From contig NZ_JAUAMC010000003.1 of the NCBI RefSeq assembly GCF_031010195.1, positions 310,001 through 374,000 on the forward strand: 64,000 bases of DNA, in the 5' to 3' direction. Each line of letters begins with the position of its first letter. Position 1 is the stretch's first letter. The position numbers were made by a program, and so were the translations under genes. A model generated the notes under the pieces. It did not search any database. It was not told the origin of the DNA and worked only from the letters and a program-made list of their open reading frames with translations. Origin of the DNA: Halomonas sp. SpR8 (GTDB lineage Bacteria > Pseudomonadota > Gammaproteobacteria > Pseudomonadales > Halomonadaceae). This document shows, piece after piece, positions 18,714 to 28,161 of the stretch.

Positions 18714-19613
18714 ATGAGCGAAGACCGATCGAGCACCCCCAATCAAAAATCCTGGCTCGAGAAACTCTTTGGCGCCCTTTCCGGAGACAATGACGAACCC
18801 AGCTCACGCGATGAGCTGATGACGTTTTTACGCCATACCGCAGGGAAATTGAAGCTGGATCAAGACGCCATCATGATCATCGAAGGCGCGCTTGAGATCA
18901 GCGACCAACAGGTTCGCGAAGTGCTGATACCGCGCTCGCAAGTGTCGGCCATAGCCCTCGATCAGACCAGTGATGGTTATTTACCACTGATTCAGGAAAC
19001 CGGCCACTCCCGCTATCCGGTAATTGGCGAAAACCTGGATGATATAAAAGGGATTCTGCTGGTCAAAGACCTGTTACCACTACTCTCGCAAACCCAGGTC
19101 CAGCGTGATGCCTTCAAGCTCGAAGACATCTTGCGCCCGGCGATGTTTATCCCCGAATCAAAACGGCTCAACAGCCTGCTTAAAGAGTTTCGGGATACCC
19201 ACAATCACATGGCGGTGGTAGTGGATGAGTACGGCGGCACCGCGGGCATCATCACCATCGAAGATATTCTTGAGCAGATCGTCGGCGACATCGAAGATGA
19301 GCACGATACCGATGAAGAGGATGATATCCGTGAAATTGAAAATGGCCGCTTTGCCATTCGCGCACTGACACCTATCGAAGACTTTAACGAACGCTTTAAC
19401 ACCGAGTTCTCTGACGATGAGTTCGACACCGTTGGCGGCTTGGTGATGCAGCAGTTTGGCCATCTGCCTCGGCGCGGTGAACACACCATTCTGGGCGGCT
19501 GGCGGTTTGTGATTCTCAATGCCGACACTCGGCGCATTCGTCTACTCGAAGCCTACCGCGACACTCGTCGTGATGACGAAGAGGATGATGATCAGGAGAA
19601 CAAGTCAGCCTAG
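18714..19613 (+). CDS. corC: CorC/YbeX CBS-domain protein
   Basis: CorC (YbeX) is a cytoplasmic protein with two CBS domains and a C-terminal CorC_HlyC domain, linked to magnesium and cobalt homeostasis and, through its operon, to ribosome metabolism. The 299 residues show the pair of CBS domains at about 65-200 (VREVLIPRSQVSAIALDQ, YPVIGENLDDIKGILLVKDLL, HNHMAVVVDEYGGTAGIITIEDILEQIVGDI) and the CorC_HlyC domain after 215, with an acidic tail. It lacks the DUF21 membrane domain found in related transporters, as expected for the YbeX type. It lies between ybeY and lnt as in E. coli. Confidence 0.94.
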   Translation: MSEDRSSTPNQKSWLEKLFGALSGDNDEPSSRDELMTFLRHTAGKLKLDQDAIMIIEGALEISDQQVREVLIPRSQVSAIALDQTSDGYLPLIQETGHSRYPVIGENLDDIKGILLVKDLLPLLSQTQVQRDAFKLEDILRPAMFIPESKRLNSLLKEFRDTHNHMAVVVDEYGGTAGIITIEDILEQIVGDIEDEHDTDEEDDIREIENGRFAIRALTPIEDFNERFNTEFSDDEFDTVGGLVMQQFGHLPRRGEHTILGGWRFVILNADTRRIRLLEAYRDTRRDDEEDDDQENKSA

Positions 19614-19678
19614 GCGCTTGTTGTCACTCTGCTCACTACCCCCACACTCTCGCACCTTACCGACGATAGGTTATCGCT

Positions 19679-21160
19679 ATGGGTTTTCCCCCCGCGTTTT
19701 TGTTACAGCTGCTTGCCGCGTTGGTGGCAGGCGGCTTCACCACCCTAACGGCCTCCCCCTTTGAGCTTTGGTGGCTGGGCCCAGTGGCGATTGGTTTGCT
19801 GTATGTTGGCCTGCACACCTTAACTCCCGCCCAGGCGGCCCTGAAAGGGTGGTTATATGGCGTGGCACTGTTCGCCAGCGGTACCTCCTGGGTGTATGTC
19901 TCTATCCACGACTATGGCTATACAGGTGTGCCGTTAGCGGTATTTCTAACTGCCCTGTTCGTCACTGTTCTGGCACTGTTTTTTGCCGGTACGTTTTGGC
20001 TTTACCGGCGCTTTACCTCGGCACGGCTGGCGTTTATCAGCTTTGCCGGTGCCTGGGTACTGGGCGAAGTACTGCGGACTTACCTGTTTACCGGCTTTCC
20101 CTGGCTGCTGTTGGGCTCTGGCTATGTCGACTCGCCGTTGGCTGCCTGGGCGCCTATTGGCGGCGTCTACCTGCTCTCACTTATGGTCGCGCTTAGCGGC
20201 GCGCTTGGGGCTGAACTGCTGCTTCGCCGCCAGTGGTGGACACTCGCCCCCCTTGCGGCTATCTGGTTAATCCCCCTGGCACTCCCCCAACAGTGGACTA
20301 CGCCGGCAAGCGAACCTACCCGTGTGGCACTCTTACAAGGCAACCTGCCGCAGCTATTAAAGTGGACGCCCGAGGGACAGCGGGTCGCCGCGAACACCTA
20401 TAGCGACCTCACCCGCGAAGTCGCGGATGAGGTCGACCTGATCATCTGGCCAGAAACCGCCCTGCCAATGATGGAGACCCAGGCCCGCCCGGTGTTAGAG
20501 CGGGTGCAAGCGAACCTGCCGCCTGACGTCGCCCTACTCACCGGTATCGTTCAGCGCGACGAACAAGAACGCTACTTCAATAGCGTGATTGGCGTAGGCG
20601 ACGTAGCGGGCAGCTATCAGAAAGAGCACCTGGTGCCCTTTGGCGAGTACCTGCCGCTGGAGAGCGTGCTGCGCGGGGCGATTAATTTTTTCGATTTACC
20701 AATGTCGACCTTTACCAAAGGTAAAACAGAGCAAACGCCGATGCTGGCCGCTGGGGTCAATATTGGCAATGCGATCTGCTATGAGATTATTTACCCGCAG
20801 CTAGTCGCCCGCCGCGCTCAAGATAGCGGTGTAATTATGACGGTGTCTAACGACACCTGGTTTGGCGCTTCAATTGGCCCCCACCAGCACCTGCAGATGG
20901 CACGGCTGCGCGCGCTAGAGAATGGTCGCTACGTGGTTCGCGCAACCAGTAACGGCATTACCGCCATTATCGACCCTAATGGACGAATTGTAGAACGCGC
21001 GCCGCAGTTTGAAACCGCAACGCTTACCGGCGAGTTCTACGCCATGGAGGGTCTAACACCTTTCACCCGGCTGGGTAGTTGGCCCGCTTGGCTGCTGGCA
21101 GGTTTGATGCTGTTAGCGGGCGTAATAGCCACACGAAGCACGCGACAAACGCGAAGCTGA
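19679..21160 (+). CDS. lnt: Apolipoprotein N-acyltransferase
   Basis: Lnt adds the third acyl chain to the N-terminal cysteine of lipoproteins in the inner membrane, enabling Lol export. The 493-residue protein has six or so N-terminal membrane helices, then a periplasmic nitrilase-like domain (about 210-460) with the catalytic triad Glu259 (WPETALP), Lys315 (KEHLVPFGEYLPL) and Cys367 (NAICYEIIYP), and a final membrane helix. Length fits. It closes the ybeZ-ybeY-corC-lnt block and is followed by a hairpin terminator convergent with the VOC gene. Confidence 0.97.
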   Translation: MGFPPAFLLQLLAALVAGGFTTLTASPFELWWLGPVAIGLLYVGLHTLTPAQAALKGWLYGVALFASGTSWVYVSIHDYGYTGVPLAVFLTALFVTVLALFFAGTFWLYRRFTSARLAFISFAGAWVLGEVLRTYLFTGFPWLLLGSGYVDSPLAAWAPIGGVYLLSLMVALSGALGAELLLRRQWWTLAPLAAIWLIPLALPQQWTTPASEPTRVALLQGNLPQLLKWTPEGQRVAANTYSDLTREVADEVDLIIWPETALPMMETQARPVLERVQANLPPDVALLTGIVQRDEQERYFNSVIGVGDVAGSYQKEHLVPFGEYLPLESVLRGAINFFDLPMSTFTKGKTEQTPMLAAGVNIGNAICYEIIYPQLVARRAQDSGVIMTVSNDTWFGASIGPHQHLQMARLRALENGRYVVRATSNGITAIIDPNGRIVERAPQFETATLTGEFYAMEGLTPFTRLGSWPAWLLAGLMLLAGVIATRSTRQTRS

Positions 21161-21181
21161 TAACAGAAAGGCTGTATGAAA

Positions 21182-21215
21182 AATGGCCCGAGTCCTCTTC
21201 AGGACGCGGGCCATT
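21182..21215 (+). terminator. Hairpin terminator after lnt
   Basis: A long stem AATGGCCCG/CGGGCCATT with an inner GTCCT/AGGAC stem and a CTTC loop, followed by the moderately T-rich TCGTTCTCTTC. It ends lnt transcription. Confidence 0.7.
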
Positions 21216-21312
21216 CGTTCTCTTCAACATATATTCATTTTAAGCAGATTACCCGCTCGTCACCGGCCCAGTACTTAAAACGAGATTTAACGCAGGACTT
21301 ATTTTACAAAAT

Positions 21313-21738
21313 TTATTTTGCAAAGACCTGGCTCATATCTTTAAACGCCTTGAACTCGAGGGCGTTTCCGCACGGGTCGAGCAGGAACATGGTGGCTTGC
21401 TCGCCGACTTCGCCTTTAAAACGCACATAAGGTTCGATGACAAACTGCGTTTCCCGCGCTTTCAAGCGCTCAGCCAGGGCTTCCCACTCGTCCCACTCCA
21501 AGATCACGCCAAAGTGCGGCACGGGAACGTTGTGTCCATCCACCGGATTGGTATGGGCACTCTCTTGCCCCGGTGTTTTTGGCTGCTCATGAATCACTAA
21601 CTGATGCCCAAAGAAATTAAAGTCGACCCACTGTTCGCTGGAACGCCCCTCTTCCAGACCAAACACATCATTATAAAACGCCCGCGCCAGCGCTACGTCG
21701 TAGACGGGAATAGCCAGATGGAAAGGTGAAAGGCTCAT
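21313..21738 (-). CDS. VOC-family (glyoxalase/dioxygenase superfamily) protein
   Basis: A 141-residue vicinal-oxygen-chelate protein. The start is the ATG of [14 protein letters not shown] because AGGAG sits 6-8 bp upstream; longer readings add unrelated residues. The two beta-alpha-beta-beta-beta modules show [30 protein letters not shown] and a C-terminal [15 protein letters not shown] with the usual metal-ligand Glu in LEFK. Related proteins are annotated as glyoxalase or dioxygenase-like, but the substrate cannot be told. It is divergent from a LysR regulator starting 132 bp away. Confidence 0.88.
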   Translation of the reverse strand: MSLSPFHLAIPVYDVALARAFYNDVFGLEEGRSSEQWVDFNFFGHQLVIHEQPKTPGQESAHTNPVDGHNVPVPHFGVILEWDEWEALAERLKARETQFVIEPYVRFKGEVGEQATMFLLDPCGNALEFKAFKDMSQVFAK

Positions 21739-21870
21739 GCAAGTCTCCTGCTTATTTAGTTTTATCAACTGGCGGACACTTTTATGCCACCACGCTGTAT
21801 TCATCCTAGAGCGGCGCATGGGAAAATAAAATCAATAACTATTTGGCCAATTCACAAAAAGGATTTATCA

Positions 21871-22734
21871 ATGATCCGTGAGTTAAAGACGTTAGTGGCT
21901 GTCGCCCAGGAAGGCACCTTTGCAGCGGCGGGCAATAAAATAGGCCTGACTCAGGCTGCCGTAAGCGCACAAATGAAACGCCTGGAGCAAGAGCTGAGGG
22001 TCGACCTATTTGAGCGCAAAGGGCGAGCGGCCATCCTGACCCAACGGGGACAAGAGACGCTGCAGCAAGCCAACGCCTTGTTAACCCTTTACAGTACGTT
22101 AGGGGCTTCGCTATCCGAACAGTCCTCTACACAGCGCGTCAATATAGGTGCCATCGCCTCCATCCAGCGCTCACTACTCCCCGATATACTTGCACGCTTT
22201 CATCACACCTTTTTAGAGTGCCATACCCGCGTAGTACCGGGGCTCTCCATGGAGCTGGTCAATCAGGTCGACGCTGGCGAGCTGGATATGGCGGTGATTA
22301 TTCGTCCGCCCTTTTCTCTGCACAGCGATTTGCGCTGGACGCCCCTTGCCCACGAACCCTTTCGATTAATCGTGCCACGCCATATTGAGGGCGACCAGTG
22401 GCGGGAACTGATCGCCCACCAGCCGTTTGTACGCTACGACCGCGCCTCCTTTGGTGGTCGCCAGGTAGACCGTTTCCTACGCAATAACCACTGCAACGTG
22501 CGCGAGGTCTGCGAAGTCGATGAACTAGAGGCCATCGTGAAGCTGGTCGCCAAAGGCATCGGCGTTGCCCTGGTGCCCCAGGCGATTGCACAGCAACGTT
22601 GGCCAGCAGGAGTGCGGGCGATTGATTTAGGCGAGCGAACATTTCACCGCGACATAGGGCTGATTCATCCAACCAGTGGCCACTTAAGCGAGCCCGCCCG
22701 GGCGCTTGCCCAACTGATTAGCGAAATAGCCTAG
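21871..22734 (+). CDS. LysR-type transcriptional regulator
   Basis: A 287-residue LysR regulator. The ATG at 21871 is preceded by AAGGAT and gives the canonical N-terminus MIRELKTLVAVAQEGTFAAAGNKIGLTQAAVSAQMKRLEQEL; an open frame above it does not look like family sequence. The effector domain starts near residue 85 (QRVNIGAIASIQRSLLPDIL). It is divergent from the VOC gene, the likely target. The effector is unknown. Confidence 0.92.
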   Translation: MIRELKTLVAVAQEGTFAAAGNKIGLTQAAVSAQMKRLEQELRVDLFERKGRAAILTQRGQETLQQANALLTLYSTLGASLSEQSSTQRVNIGAIASIQRSLLPDILARFHHTFLECHTRVVPGLSMELVNQVDAGELDMAVIIRPPFSLHSDLRWTPLAHEPFRLIVPRHIEGDQWRELIAHQPFVRYDRASFGGRQVDRFLRNNHCNVREVCEVDELEAIVKLVAKGIGVALVPQAIAQQRWPAGVRAIDLGERTFHRDIGLIHPTSGHLSEPARALAQLISEIA

Positions 22735-22779
22735 TGAGTGGCCTTTAATAGCCATCATCAGCCGTTGTGAAGGCAATAA

Positions 22780-22813
22780 AAAACGCTACCTCAAACAATA
22801 GAGGTAGCGTTTT
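22780..22813. terminator. Bidirectional terminator between LysR gene and mqo
   Basis: Perfect arms AAAACGCTACCTC and GAGGTAGCGTTTT around an 8-nt loop, with A and T ends allowing termination from both sides. Confidence 0.9.
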
Positions 22814-22846
22814 AGTTATCGACGTTAAAGTGCGGCCAACATAACG

Positions 22847-24526
22847 TTATACGCTGGTGACAGCTTCTTCCTGCATCTCGCTTGCAGGCGTATCGCTTTC
22901 TACCTCTTCGCTCTGCTCACCTTGCGCGTCACTCTCCTCGCTCACCTGCTCTGCGTCGCTATCGGTAGCAAGGTTCATGGGCTCATCTAGCTGCAAGGTT
23001 TGCGCGGTAAAGGCACGTATTTCACGGAGCAATTCAGGATTCTCCGCTAAGCGCTGTCCATAAGATGGCACGATATCGGTCAGCTTTTCCTGCCACTCTG
23101 CGCTGGACATCTGTTCAGGGAAAACGCGGTCAAGCAGGTTTAGCATGATGGAAGGCGCCGTCGAGGCCCCCGGCGATGCGCCCAGCAGTGCCGACATGGT
23201 GCCATCTTGCGACGTTACGACTTCGGTACCGAACTGCAACACACCACCCTTTTCAGGATTTTCTTTAATAATTTGTACCCGCTGACCTGCTGTCCACAGC
23301 GTCCAGTCATCTTGGTTTGCTTCAGGGTAGTACTTCTGTAGTGCTGCAAAGCGATCATCGTCGGACATCAGTACCTGGCCAACCAAGTAACGCACTAGAT
23401 TAAAGTTATCCATTCCAACTTCAGCCACCGGCCAAGTGTTATGCAGCGTCAACGAGCTGAACAGATCCGTCCAGGAACCTTCTTTCAGGAACTTGGTGGA
23501 GACCGCCGCAAAGGGGCCAAAAAATAGCGCGGGCTCACCATCCAGGTTGCGCCGATCCAAATGCGGCACGGACATAGGCGGAGAACCTTCGCCTGCTTTG
23601 CCATAGGCCTTTACGTCGTGCTGGGCCACCACGTCTGGATTAGTGGTGTAAAGGAACTGGCCACTTACTGGGAAGCCTGCGTAAGCTTCGGCTTCAGGAA
23701 TGCCAGATTCCTGCAGCAACAATAACGCAGCACCACCCGCACCGATAAAGACGTAGCGGGAATCCACGGTGGTTTCCCCACCGTTGGCGAGATCCGCTAC
23801 GGTGACCTTCCAAGTATCGTCATCATTGCGCTCCAGACCGCGCACTTCACTGCTAAGCCCCAGCGTAAAGTGGTCGCTTTGCGCCAGCGACTCAACCATT
23901 TGGCGCGTTTGCGCACCATAGTTAACTTCGGTGCCCATCTGCATGCGCGTTGCTGCCACGGGCGTATCGCTATCTTCACGCCCAGCCATCACTAGCGGCA
24001 TCCACTCGGCCAGTTCCGCGCGATCCTCAGAGTACTCCATACCCGCATAAAGGGGGTTTTGCGTCATCGCCTGATAGCGCTTACCCAAGAAGTCGACGTC
24101 GTCCTCTCCCCAAACCACTGCAATGTGCGGCACACTTTGGATAAACGAATCAGGCTCACCCAGAATGCCAGCCTCTACCTGGTGAGCCCAAAACTGACGG
24201 GAGACTTCGAACTGTTCAGTTACCTTAGTGGCACGCTCAATTTGAACTTGATCCTCAACCTCTGGCGTGTAATTTAGTTCCATGAAGGCCGAGTGCCCGC
24301 TACCTGCGTTATTCCAGGCGTTAGAGCTCTCTTCGGCAACTTGATCTAAGCGCTCATAAAGATGGATATTCCACTCAGGCTCGAGCTCTTGCAGATAGGT
24401 GCCCAGCGTGGCGCTCATTATGCCGCCACCGATCAATACCACATCAACAGGCTCATCGGCGGCAAGGGGCATGGCTGTCAGCGCCAACAGCGGAGAACAG
24501 AGTAATAGGCTAAAACGTTTTTGCAT
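22847..24526 (-). CDS. mqo: Malate:quinone oxidoreductase
   Basis: Mqo oxidises malate to oxaloacetate and passes electrons to the quinone pool, a membrane-associated alternative to malate dehydrogenase. The FAD-binding motif VVLIGGGIMSATLGTYL is at about residues 29-45, followed by the Mqo signature SNAWNNAGSGHSAFMELNYTP and a C-terminal GASPGASTAP. The protein is 559 residues, longer than typical (about 490-500), because of a 20-residue hydrophobic leader resembling a signal peptide (LLALTAMPLAADEP) and an acidic Ser/Glu-rich tail after residue 520. Family members with leaders are known in other gammaproteobacteria; topology here is inferred. Confidence 0.95.
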   Translation of the reverse strand: MQKRFSLLLCSPLLALTAMPLAADEPVDVVLIGGGIMSATLGTYLQELEPEWNIHLYERLDQVAEESSNAWNNAGSGHSAFMELNYTPEVEDQVQIERATKVTEQFEVSRQFWAHQVEAGILGEPDSFIQSVPHIAVVWGEDDVDFLGKRYQAMTQNPLYAGMEYSEDRAELAEWMPLVMAGREDSDTPVAATRMQMGTEVNYGAQTRQMVESLAQSDHFTLGLSSEVRGLERNDDDTWKVTVADLANGGETTVDSRYVFIGAGGAALLLLQESGIPEAEAYAGFPVSGQFLYTTNPDVVAQHDVKAYGKAGEGSPPMSVPHLDRRNLDGEPALFFGPFAAVSTKFLKEGSWTDLFSSLTLHNTWPVAEVGMDNFNLVRYLVGQVLMSDDDRFAALQKYYPEANQDDWTLWTAGQRVQIIKENPEKGGVLQFGTEVVTSQDGTMSALLGASPGASTAPSIMLNLLDRVFPEQMSSAEWQEKLTDIVPSYGQRLAENPELLREIRAFTAQTLQLDEPMNLATDSDAEQVSEESDAQGEQSEEVESDTPASEMQEEAVTSV

Positions 24527-24675
24527 GTCATGTCCCAGACGATACAGAAAGTACGCACCGGAACACTATGTCTCCGGCATCGAGGGGGGTATTATTTGTC
24601 GACTAAAGTCTAGCAAAAATACGCCTATCCGGAAATGTGCAATCTTACTTATATAGAGCGAATGGAATTTAAGCT

Positions 24676-24909
24676 ATGAAACCAGAGGATCTGGAAAAGT
24701 TAGTGACTCGCACCATGCCCTTTGGCAAGTATGAGGGCCGCCTTATCGCCGACCTCCCCGGCCCCTATTTAAACTGGTTTGCCCGAGAGGGCTTCCCTTC
24801 AGGGGAGATTGGCCAATTGCTGCATTTGATGCATGAAATTGATCACAATGGTTTAGGGCCGTTACTTGATCCACTGCGTAAAGTGCCGAGCCAGCGCGGC
24901 GAAACCTAG
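24676..24909 (+). CDS. DUF3820-family small protein
   Basis: A 77-residue protein matching the DUF3820 pattern: MPFGKYEGRLIADLPGPYLNWFAREGFPSGEIG. Members have been called putative quorum-sensing-regulated virulence factors, but the role is not established. The PFGKYKG-like motif is also seen in exonuclease-associated small domains. It stands alone between mqo (reverse) and an unknown reverse gene; 149 bp separate it from mqo. Confidence 0.85.
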   Translation: MKPEDLEKLVTRTMPFGKYEGRLIADLPGPYLNWFAREGFPSGEIGQLLHLMHEIDHNGLGPLLDPLRKVPSQRGET

Positions 24910-24938
24910 CGCTAATAATGCTGATGGTCGCTTCTATA

Positions 24939-25289
24939 TTAGCTTTTAAGATCGTTGTTGCGTTCATTCAGGGCGCGCTGAAACTCAGCTTGGTAAGCCG
25001 CTTCGTGGTCAGCGCTATCAGCAGGGAAACGCCCTAACGCGACGGCTAACTCAAAAAAGCCAACGGCAGGCAAACCCTCGCCCCGGCGACTGACCACCAG
25101 TGACGATATAAACGGCTTTTGCTGCGCGGCATCATCACGCATTAACTGCTCAAGCGCCTGAGTTACCTGGGCGATGGTACGGGGAGGCGTTAACGCCAGC
25201 GCAGCCGCTACCTGTTGATAGGTCATTGGCAAAGCATCACGCGGCACGCGGAGAAGCAACTGGCGTATAGCTGACGCTTTATCGGTCAT
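24939..25289 (-). CDS. Conserved hypothetical protein, helical N-terminal domain
   Basis: A 116-residue cytoplasmic protein from the ATG of MTDKASAIRQLLLRVPRDALPMTYQQVA. The N-terminal two thirds look like a small winged-helix fold (helices LTPPRTIAQVTQALEQLMRDDAA, then a PFISSLVVSRRGEGLPAVGFFELA strand-turn). The PFIxxLVVS-GLPAxGFF pattern resembles a conserved family of unknown function in pseudomonads and halomonads, recalled rather than searched. It is divergent from the DUF1499 gene, with 65 bp between starts. Confidence 0.7.
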   Translation of the reverse strand: MTDKASAIRQLLLRVPRDALPMTYQQVAAALALTPPRTIAQVTQALEQLMRDDAAQQKPFISSLVVSRRGEGLPAVGFFELAVALGRFPADSADHEAAYQAEFQRALNERNNDLKS

Positions 25290-25354
25290 GAAAAATCCTA
25301 TTCGCTTAGTATGTATGCTAAGAATAGCGGAATACGATGCAATAAGGAGAGAAT

Positions 25355-26122
25355 ATGTCATCTCAGTTCGAAGCCTCGCGCCCCCGTGGCGGCCGTTGGC
25401 CAAGCCTCTTCGCGGCTATAAGCGTACTCTTTTTAGTCGCAGCAGTATTAATGCTAGCAGGTGCAGGACCAGCCTATCGCGGTGAGCTTATCTCGCTAGG
25501 TGAAGCGTTCAACTTCTTGCGCAACGGCGTTTATGCCGCAGGAGGCGCAATGGCAATAAGCTTGGCCGCGCTGCTCATAAGTATGTTTGCTCGCCGCACT
25601 ACGCCAGCAATGGTAGCGACACTGGTTATTGTTAGTGCCGCCGCGCTACTTTATGTGCCGTGGCAGCACTGGCAACGTGCTCAAGCCGTGCCGCCCATCC
25701 ACGACATCACCACTGACATGCAAAGCCCACCTATCTTCGAGGCCTTGGCCGATGCGCGCGAAGCCGCGCCTAACGCAGTCGACTACCCCGGCGAAACAAC
25801 CGCTAATCAGCAGCGAGCGGCATACCCCAACATTGGGCCATTGGTCATCAACGCCCCCCCGCAAACGGTGCTAGCGGCTGCCCAAGCAGAAGCGGAAGAG
25901 GCTGGCTGGCGCATCGCCCGAATTACTGACAATCACATAGAAGCCACTGCGACAACACGCTGGTTTGGCTTTCAAGATGACGTCGTCATTCGCTTAACAG
26001 AAGTTGAAAACGGCGTGCAGGTAGATATGCGCTCGGCGTCACGCCTTGGCGCCAGCGATGTGGGTACCAACGCTGCACGTATTGAAGCATTTCTAACGGC
26101 GCTTGAGGCGAGACTCAGATAA
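25355..26122 (+). CDS. DUF1499-family membrane-anchored protein
   Basis: A 255-residue protein with three hydrophobic helices in the first 105 residues and a soluble C-terminal DUF1499 domain (about 120-255: YPNIGPLVINAPPQTVLAAAQAEAEEAGWRI, RWFGFQDDVVIRL, RSASRLGASDVGTNAARIEAFL). The VDMRSASRLGxxDxGxNAxRI end is the family hallmark. Function unknown. Good AAGGAG site before the ATG. Confidence 0.87.
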   Translation: MSSQFEASRPRGGRWPSLFAAISVLFLVAAVLMLAGAGPAYRGELISLGEAFNFLRNGVYAAGGAMAISLAALLISMFARRTTPAMVATLVIVSAAALLYVPWQHWQRAQAVPPIHDITTDMQSPPIFEALADAREAAPNAVDYPGETTANQQRAAYPNIGPLVINAPPQTVLAAAQAEAEEAGWRIARITDNHIEATATTRWFGFQDDVVIRLTEVENGVQVDMRSASRLGASDVGTNAARIEAFLTALEARLR

Positions 26123-26169
26123 CAGTCTTTCTGGACTTTAATTGCTAAGCTTTATTGACTGGGTTTGAA

Positions 26170-26532
26170 TTAGTGCAATGGATCCGGCCTGGTGCCGCTT
26201 TCACGAGCCAAAATTTGCTCAGCATCAAGGGCGGCAATAGGCACTTGGTGCTGCATGGGAATATCGCCGCTTAATTGAAGCGCTTGATAACGCAGCGCAC
26301 AAACGCGTAAAAACGAGGTGAAGTTACCCAAGTCGTGCCCGGCATCAATGGATTCGTGATACAGCCGGGTAATCATTTGAGCCGTGTTCATTCCATCACG
26401 CTGGGCGATCTCCTCGAGAATATGCCAGAAATAATTTTCCATCCGGACACTAGTGACCATCCCATCAATGCGCAGCGAGTGAGTAGCACTGCGCCACAGT
26501 TCAGAGTCAGCTTGAACAAATAGTTTACACAT
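26170..26532 (-). CDS. Ribbon-helix-helix domain protein (RHH_4 type)
   Basis: A 120-residue protein beginning MCKLFVQADSELWRSATHSLRIDGMVTSVRMENYFWHILEEIA, the pattern of the RHH_4 family of putative ribbon-helix-helix DNA-binding proteins widespread in proteobacteria. The strand SLRIDGMVTSVRME is the presumed ribbon, followed by two helices. Any DNA target is unknown. It is followed on the plus-strand side by the end of the DUF1499 gene (convergent). Confidence 0.85.
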   Translation of the reverse strand: MCKLFVQADSELWRSATHSLRIDGMVTSVRMENYFWHILEEIAQRDGMNTAQMITRLYHESIDAGHDLGNFTSFLRVCALRYQALQLSGDIPMQHQVPIAALDAEQILARESGTRPDPLH

Positions 26533-26613
26533 CAGAACGGCCTCTCGGCATATTAGTACTCTTACAAGCTATAAGTGTAGCGGGCGACCGTTTGCCTCGC
26601 TAGAACAACACAG

Positions 26614-26637
26614 TGCGCCCAGCAGGTGCTGGGCGCA
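26614..26637. terminator. Strong hairpin between DJ-1/PfpI gene and RHH gene
   Basis: Arms TGCGCCCAGC and GCTGGGCGCA around AGGT make a very stable hairpin. The T content after it is poor on both strands, so its role as a terminator of the upstream minus-strand gene is uncertain. Confidence 0.4.
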
Positions 26638-26662
26638 ACCGTCGTTAACCGTGCTAATGGGC

Positions 26663-27232
26663 TTACTTATTCAGTAGCGCCATAAACTGGGCAAGCCACG
26701 CCGGGTGGGCAGGCCATGCGGGGGCGGTGACCAAGTTACCGTCGGTCACCGCATCGGTCACTTCCAGGTTGGCAAAGTGACCACCCGCAAGCTCTACCTC
26801 CGGTTGGCAGGCAGGGTACGCAGAGCACTGCCTGCCTTCCAGCACTTTGGCAGCGGCTAACAACTGGGCGCCGTGACAAATCGCAGCCACAGGCTTATTG
26901 GTCTCAAAAAAGTGCTGAACCATGGTTAGCACCTCTTTATTCAAGCGTAGATACTCCGGTGCGCGGCCTCCCGGCACCACCAGCGCGTCGTAATCGGCAG
27001 GATTAATACTGGCGAAATCAGCGTTCAGTGCAAAGCGGTGGCCGGGCTTTTCAGAATAGGTTTGATCGCCTTCGAAATCATGAATCGCCGTTGCCACAGT
27101 GTCGCCCGAGACTTTTCCTGGGCAAACAGCATCGACAAGGTGGCCGACAGCCATAAGTGCCTGAAACGGCACCATGGTTTCATAATCCTCAGTGAAATCG
27201 CCGGTAATCATTAAAATACGCTTGCTGCTCAT
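26663..27232 (-). CDS. DJ-1/PfpI-family protein
   Basis: A 189-residue protein of the DJ-1/PfpI superfamily, whose members act as deglycases, chaperones, peptidases or stress proteins. The nucleophile elbow AICHGAQLL places the reactive cysteine at 119 followed by His120, with Glu17 in the family's acid position. [13 protein letters not shown] is the conserved loop. Length fits PfpI-like proteins. Substrate unknown. It sits on the minus strand between an RHH protein and a flavin reductase-like gene with a 205-bp gap upstream holding no clear element. Confidence 0.9.
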   Translation of the reverse strand: MSSKRILMITGDFTEDYETMVPFQALMAVGHLVDAVCPGKVSGDTVATAIHDFEGDQTYSEKPGHRFALNADFASINPADYDALVVPGGRAPEYLRLNKEVLTMVQHFFETNKPVAAICHGAQLLAAAKVLEGRQCSAYPACQPEVELAGGHFANLEVTDAVTDGNLVTAPAWPAHPAWLAQFMALLNK

Positions 27233-27437
27233 CTCAGTGCTCCTCTTGATTATTTATCTTATGCTTATTGGTCGAGTGTTTGAGCACACGCGGGGCGTGT
27301 TAAATAAGACTAGCAAGCGCCTTTTGTCAGTGGGTAGTAGGCGATTACTACAACACGATAACCTTTGCTAAATTACAGCTCAGGTGGTTGCGAATATGAA
27401 TGCACAAGTCACTACACTTAATAATTCGTTAAAACTC

Positions 27438-28052
27438 TTAAGCGGGGCGTTCAATGGCAAACCGATCGCTAATGCGGATGTAATCGCTGCCTGCTAGACG
27501 GCCAATGGGCTTGAGAAGATCCATATCCACATGGCGACCGTCCCACAGGGTGTCATCGATATGGATGGATACCACCTGAGCCAGCACTAACGTGCCTGCC
27601 AGCGGTTGGTCGCCAAAGCGAATCATGTCGTATAGCTTGCAGCCGAATGCGATGGGGGCGCTTGCAATCCGGGGCACGCTAACGCCTGTCATCTCAGCTT
27701 TATCCAATCCCGCCAAGGTAAACTCATCCTCGCCAGGTGGCAAGCTAGCGCTGGTGGTATTGAGAGCTTCAATTAACCCTTCGCTGCCCACATGCACAAC
27801 ACATTCAGCTACTTCATATAAATTGCGCACCGTGTCTTTAAGTTCGCCACTGCCATTGCGTAATGGCGAAAAGGCCAGCACCGGCGGATTCACACTGGCC
27901 ACGTTAAAGAAGGAAAACGGTGCCAAATTGGCATTTCCCTGCTTATCCTGGGTAGACACCCAGGCAATTGGCCGGGGGCAAACGCTGCCGGATAGCAGCC
28001 GGTATATAACCCCAGAGCTTAGCGGTTCCTCATCCATTAGATAATCACTCAT
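27438..28052 (-). CDS. Flavin reductase-like domain protein
   Basis: A 204-residue FMN-binding split-barrel protein. Motifs: SGSVCPRPIAWVSTQDKQGNANLAPFSFFNVASVNPPVLAFS, which binds FMN phosphate in flavin reductases, and IAFGCKLYDMIRFGDQ with a GTLVLAQVVSIHIDD strand. Such proteins reduce free flavin for a partner monooxygenase or act as FMN oxidoreductases; no partner is adjacent. It is divergent from the broken dehydrogenase gene (110 bp between starts). Confidence 0.88.
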   Translation of the reverse strand: MSDYLMDEEPLSSGVIYRLLSGSVCPRPIAWVSTQDKQGNANLAPFSFFNVASVNPPVLAFSPLRNGSGELKDTVRNLYEVAECVVHVGSEGLIEALNTTSASLPPGEDEFTLAGLDKAEMTGVSVPRIASAPIAFGCKLYDMIRFGDQPLAGTLVLAQVVSIHIDDTLWDGRHVDMDLLKPIGRLAGSDYIRISDRFAIERPA

Positions 28053-28161
28053 TGATGGCTCCTTGGTGGCAAGTTTTCAGGTTAGTATCACTTTATAACA
28101 GCAAAGCCCACGACGCTCTGTTTTACCATTATCGATGCGGCCCGTTTGAGGATCCCTTTTA

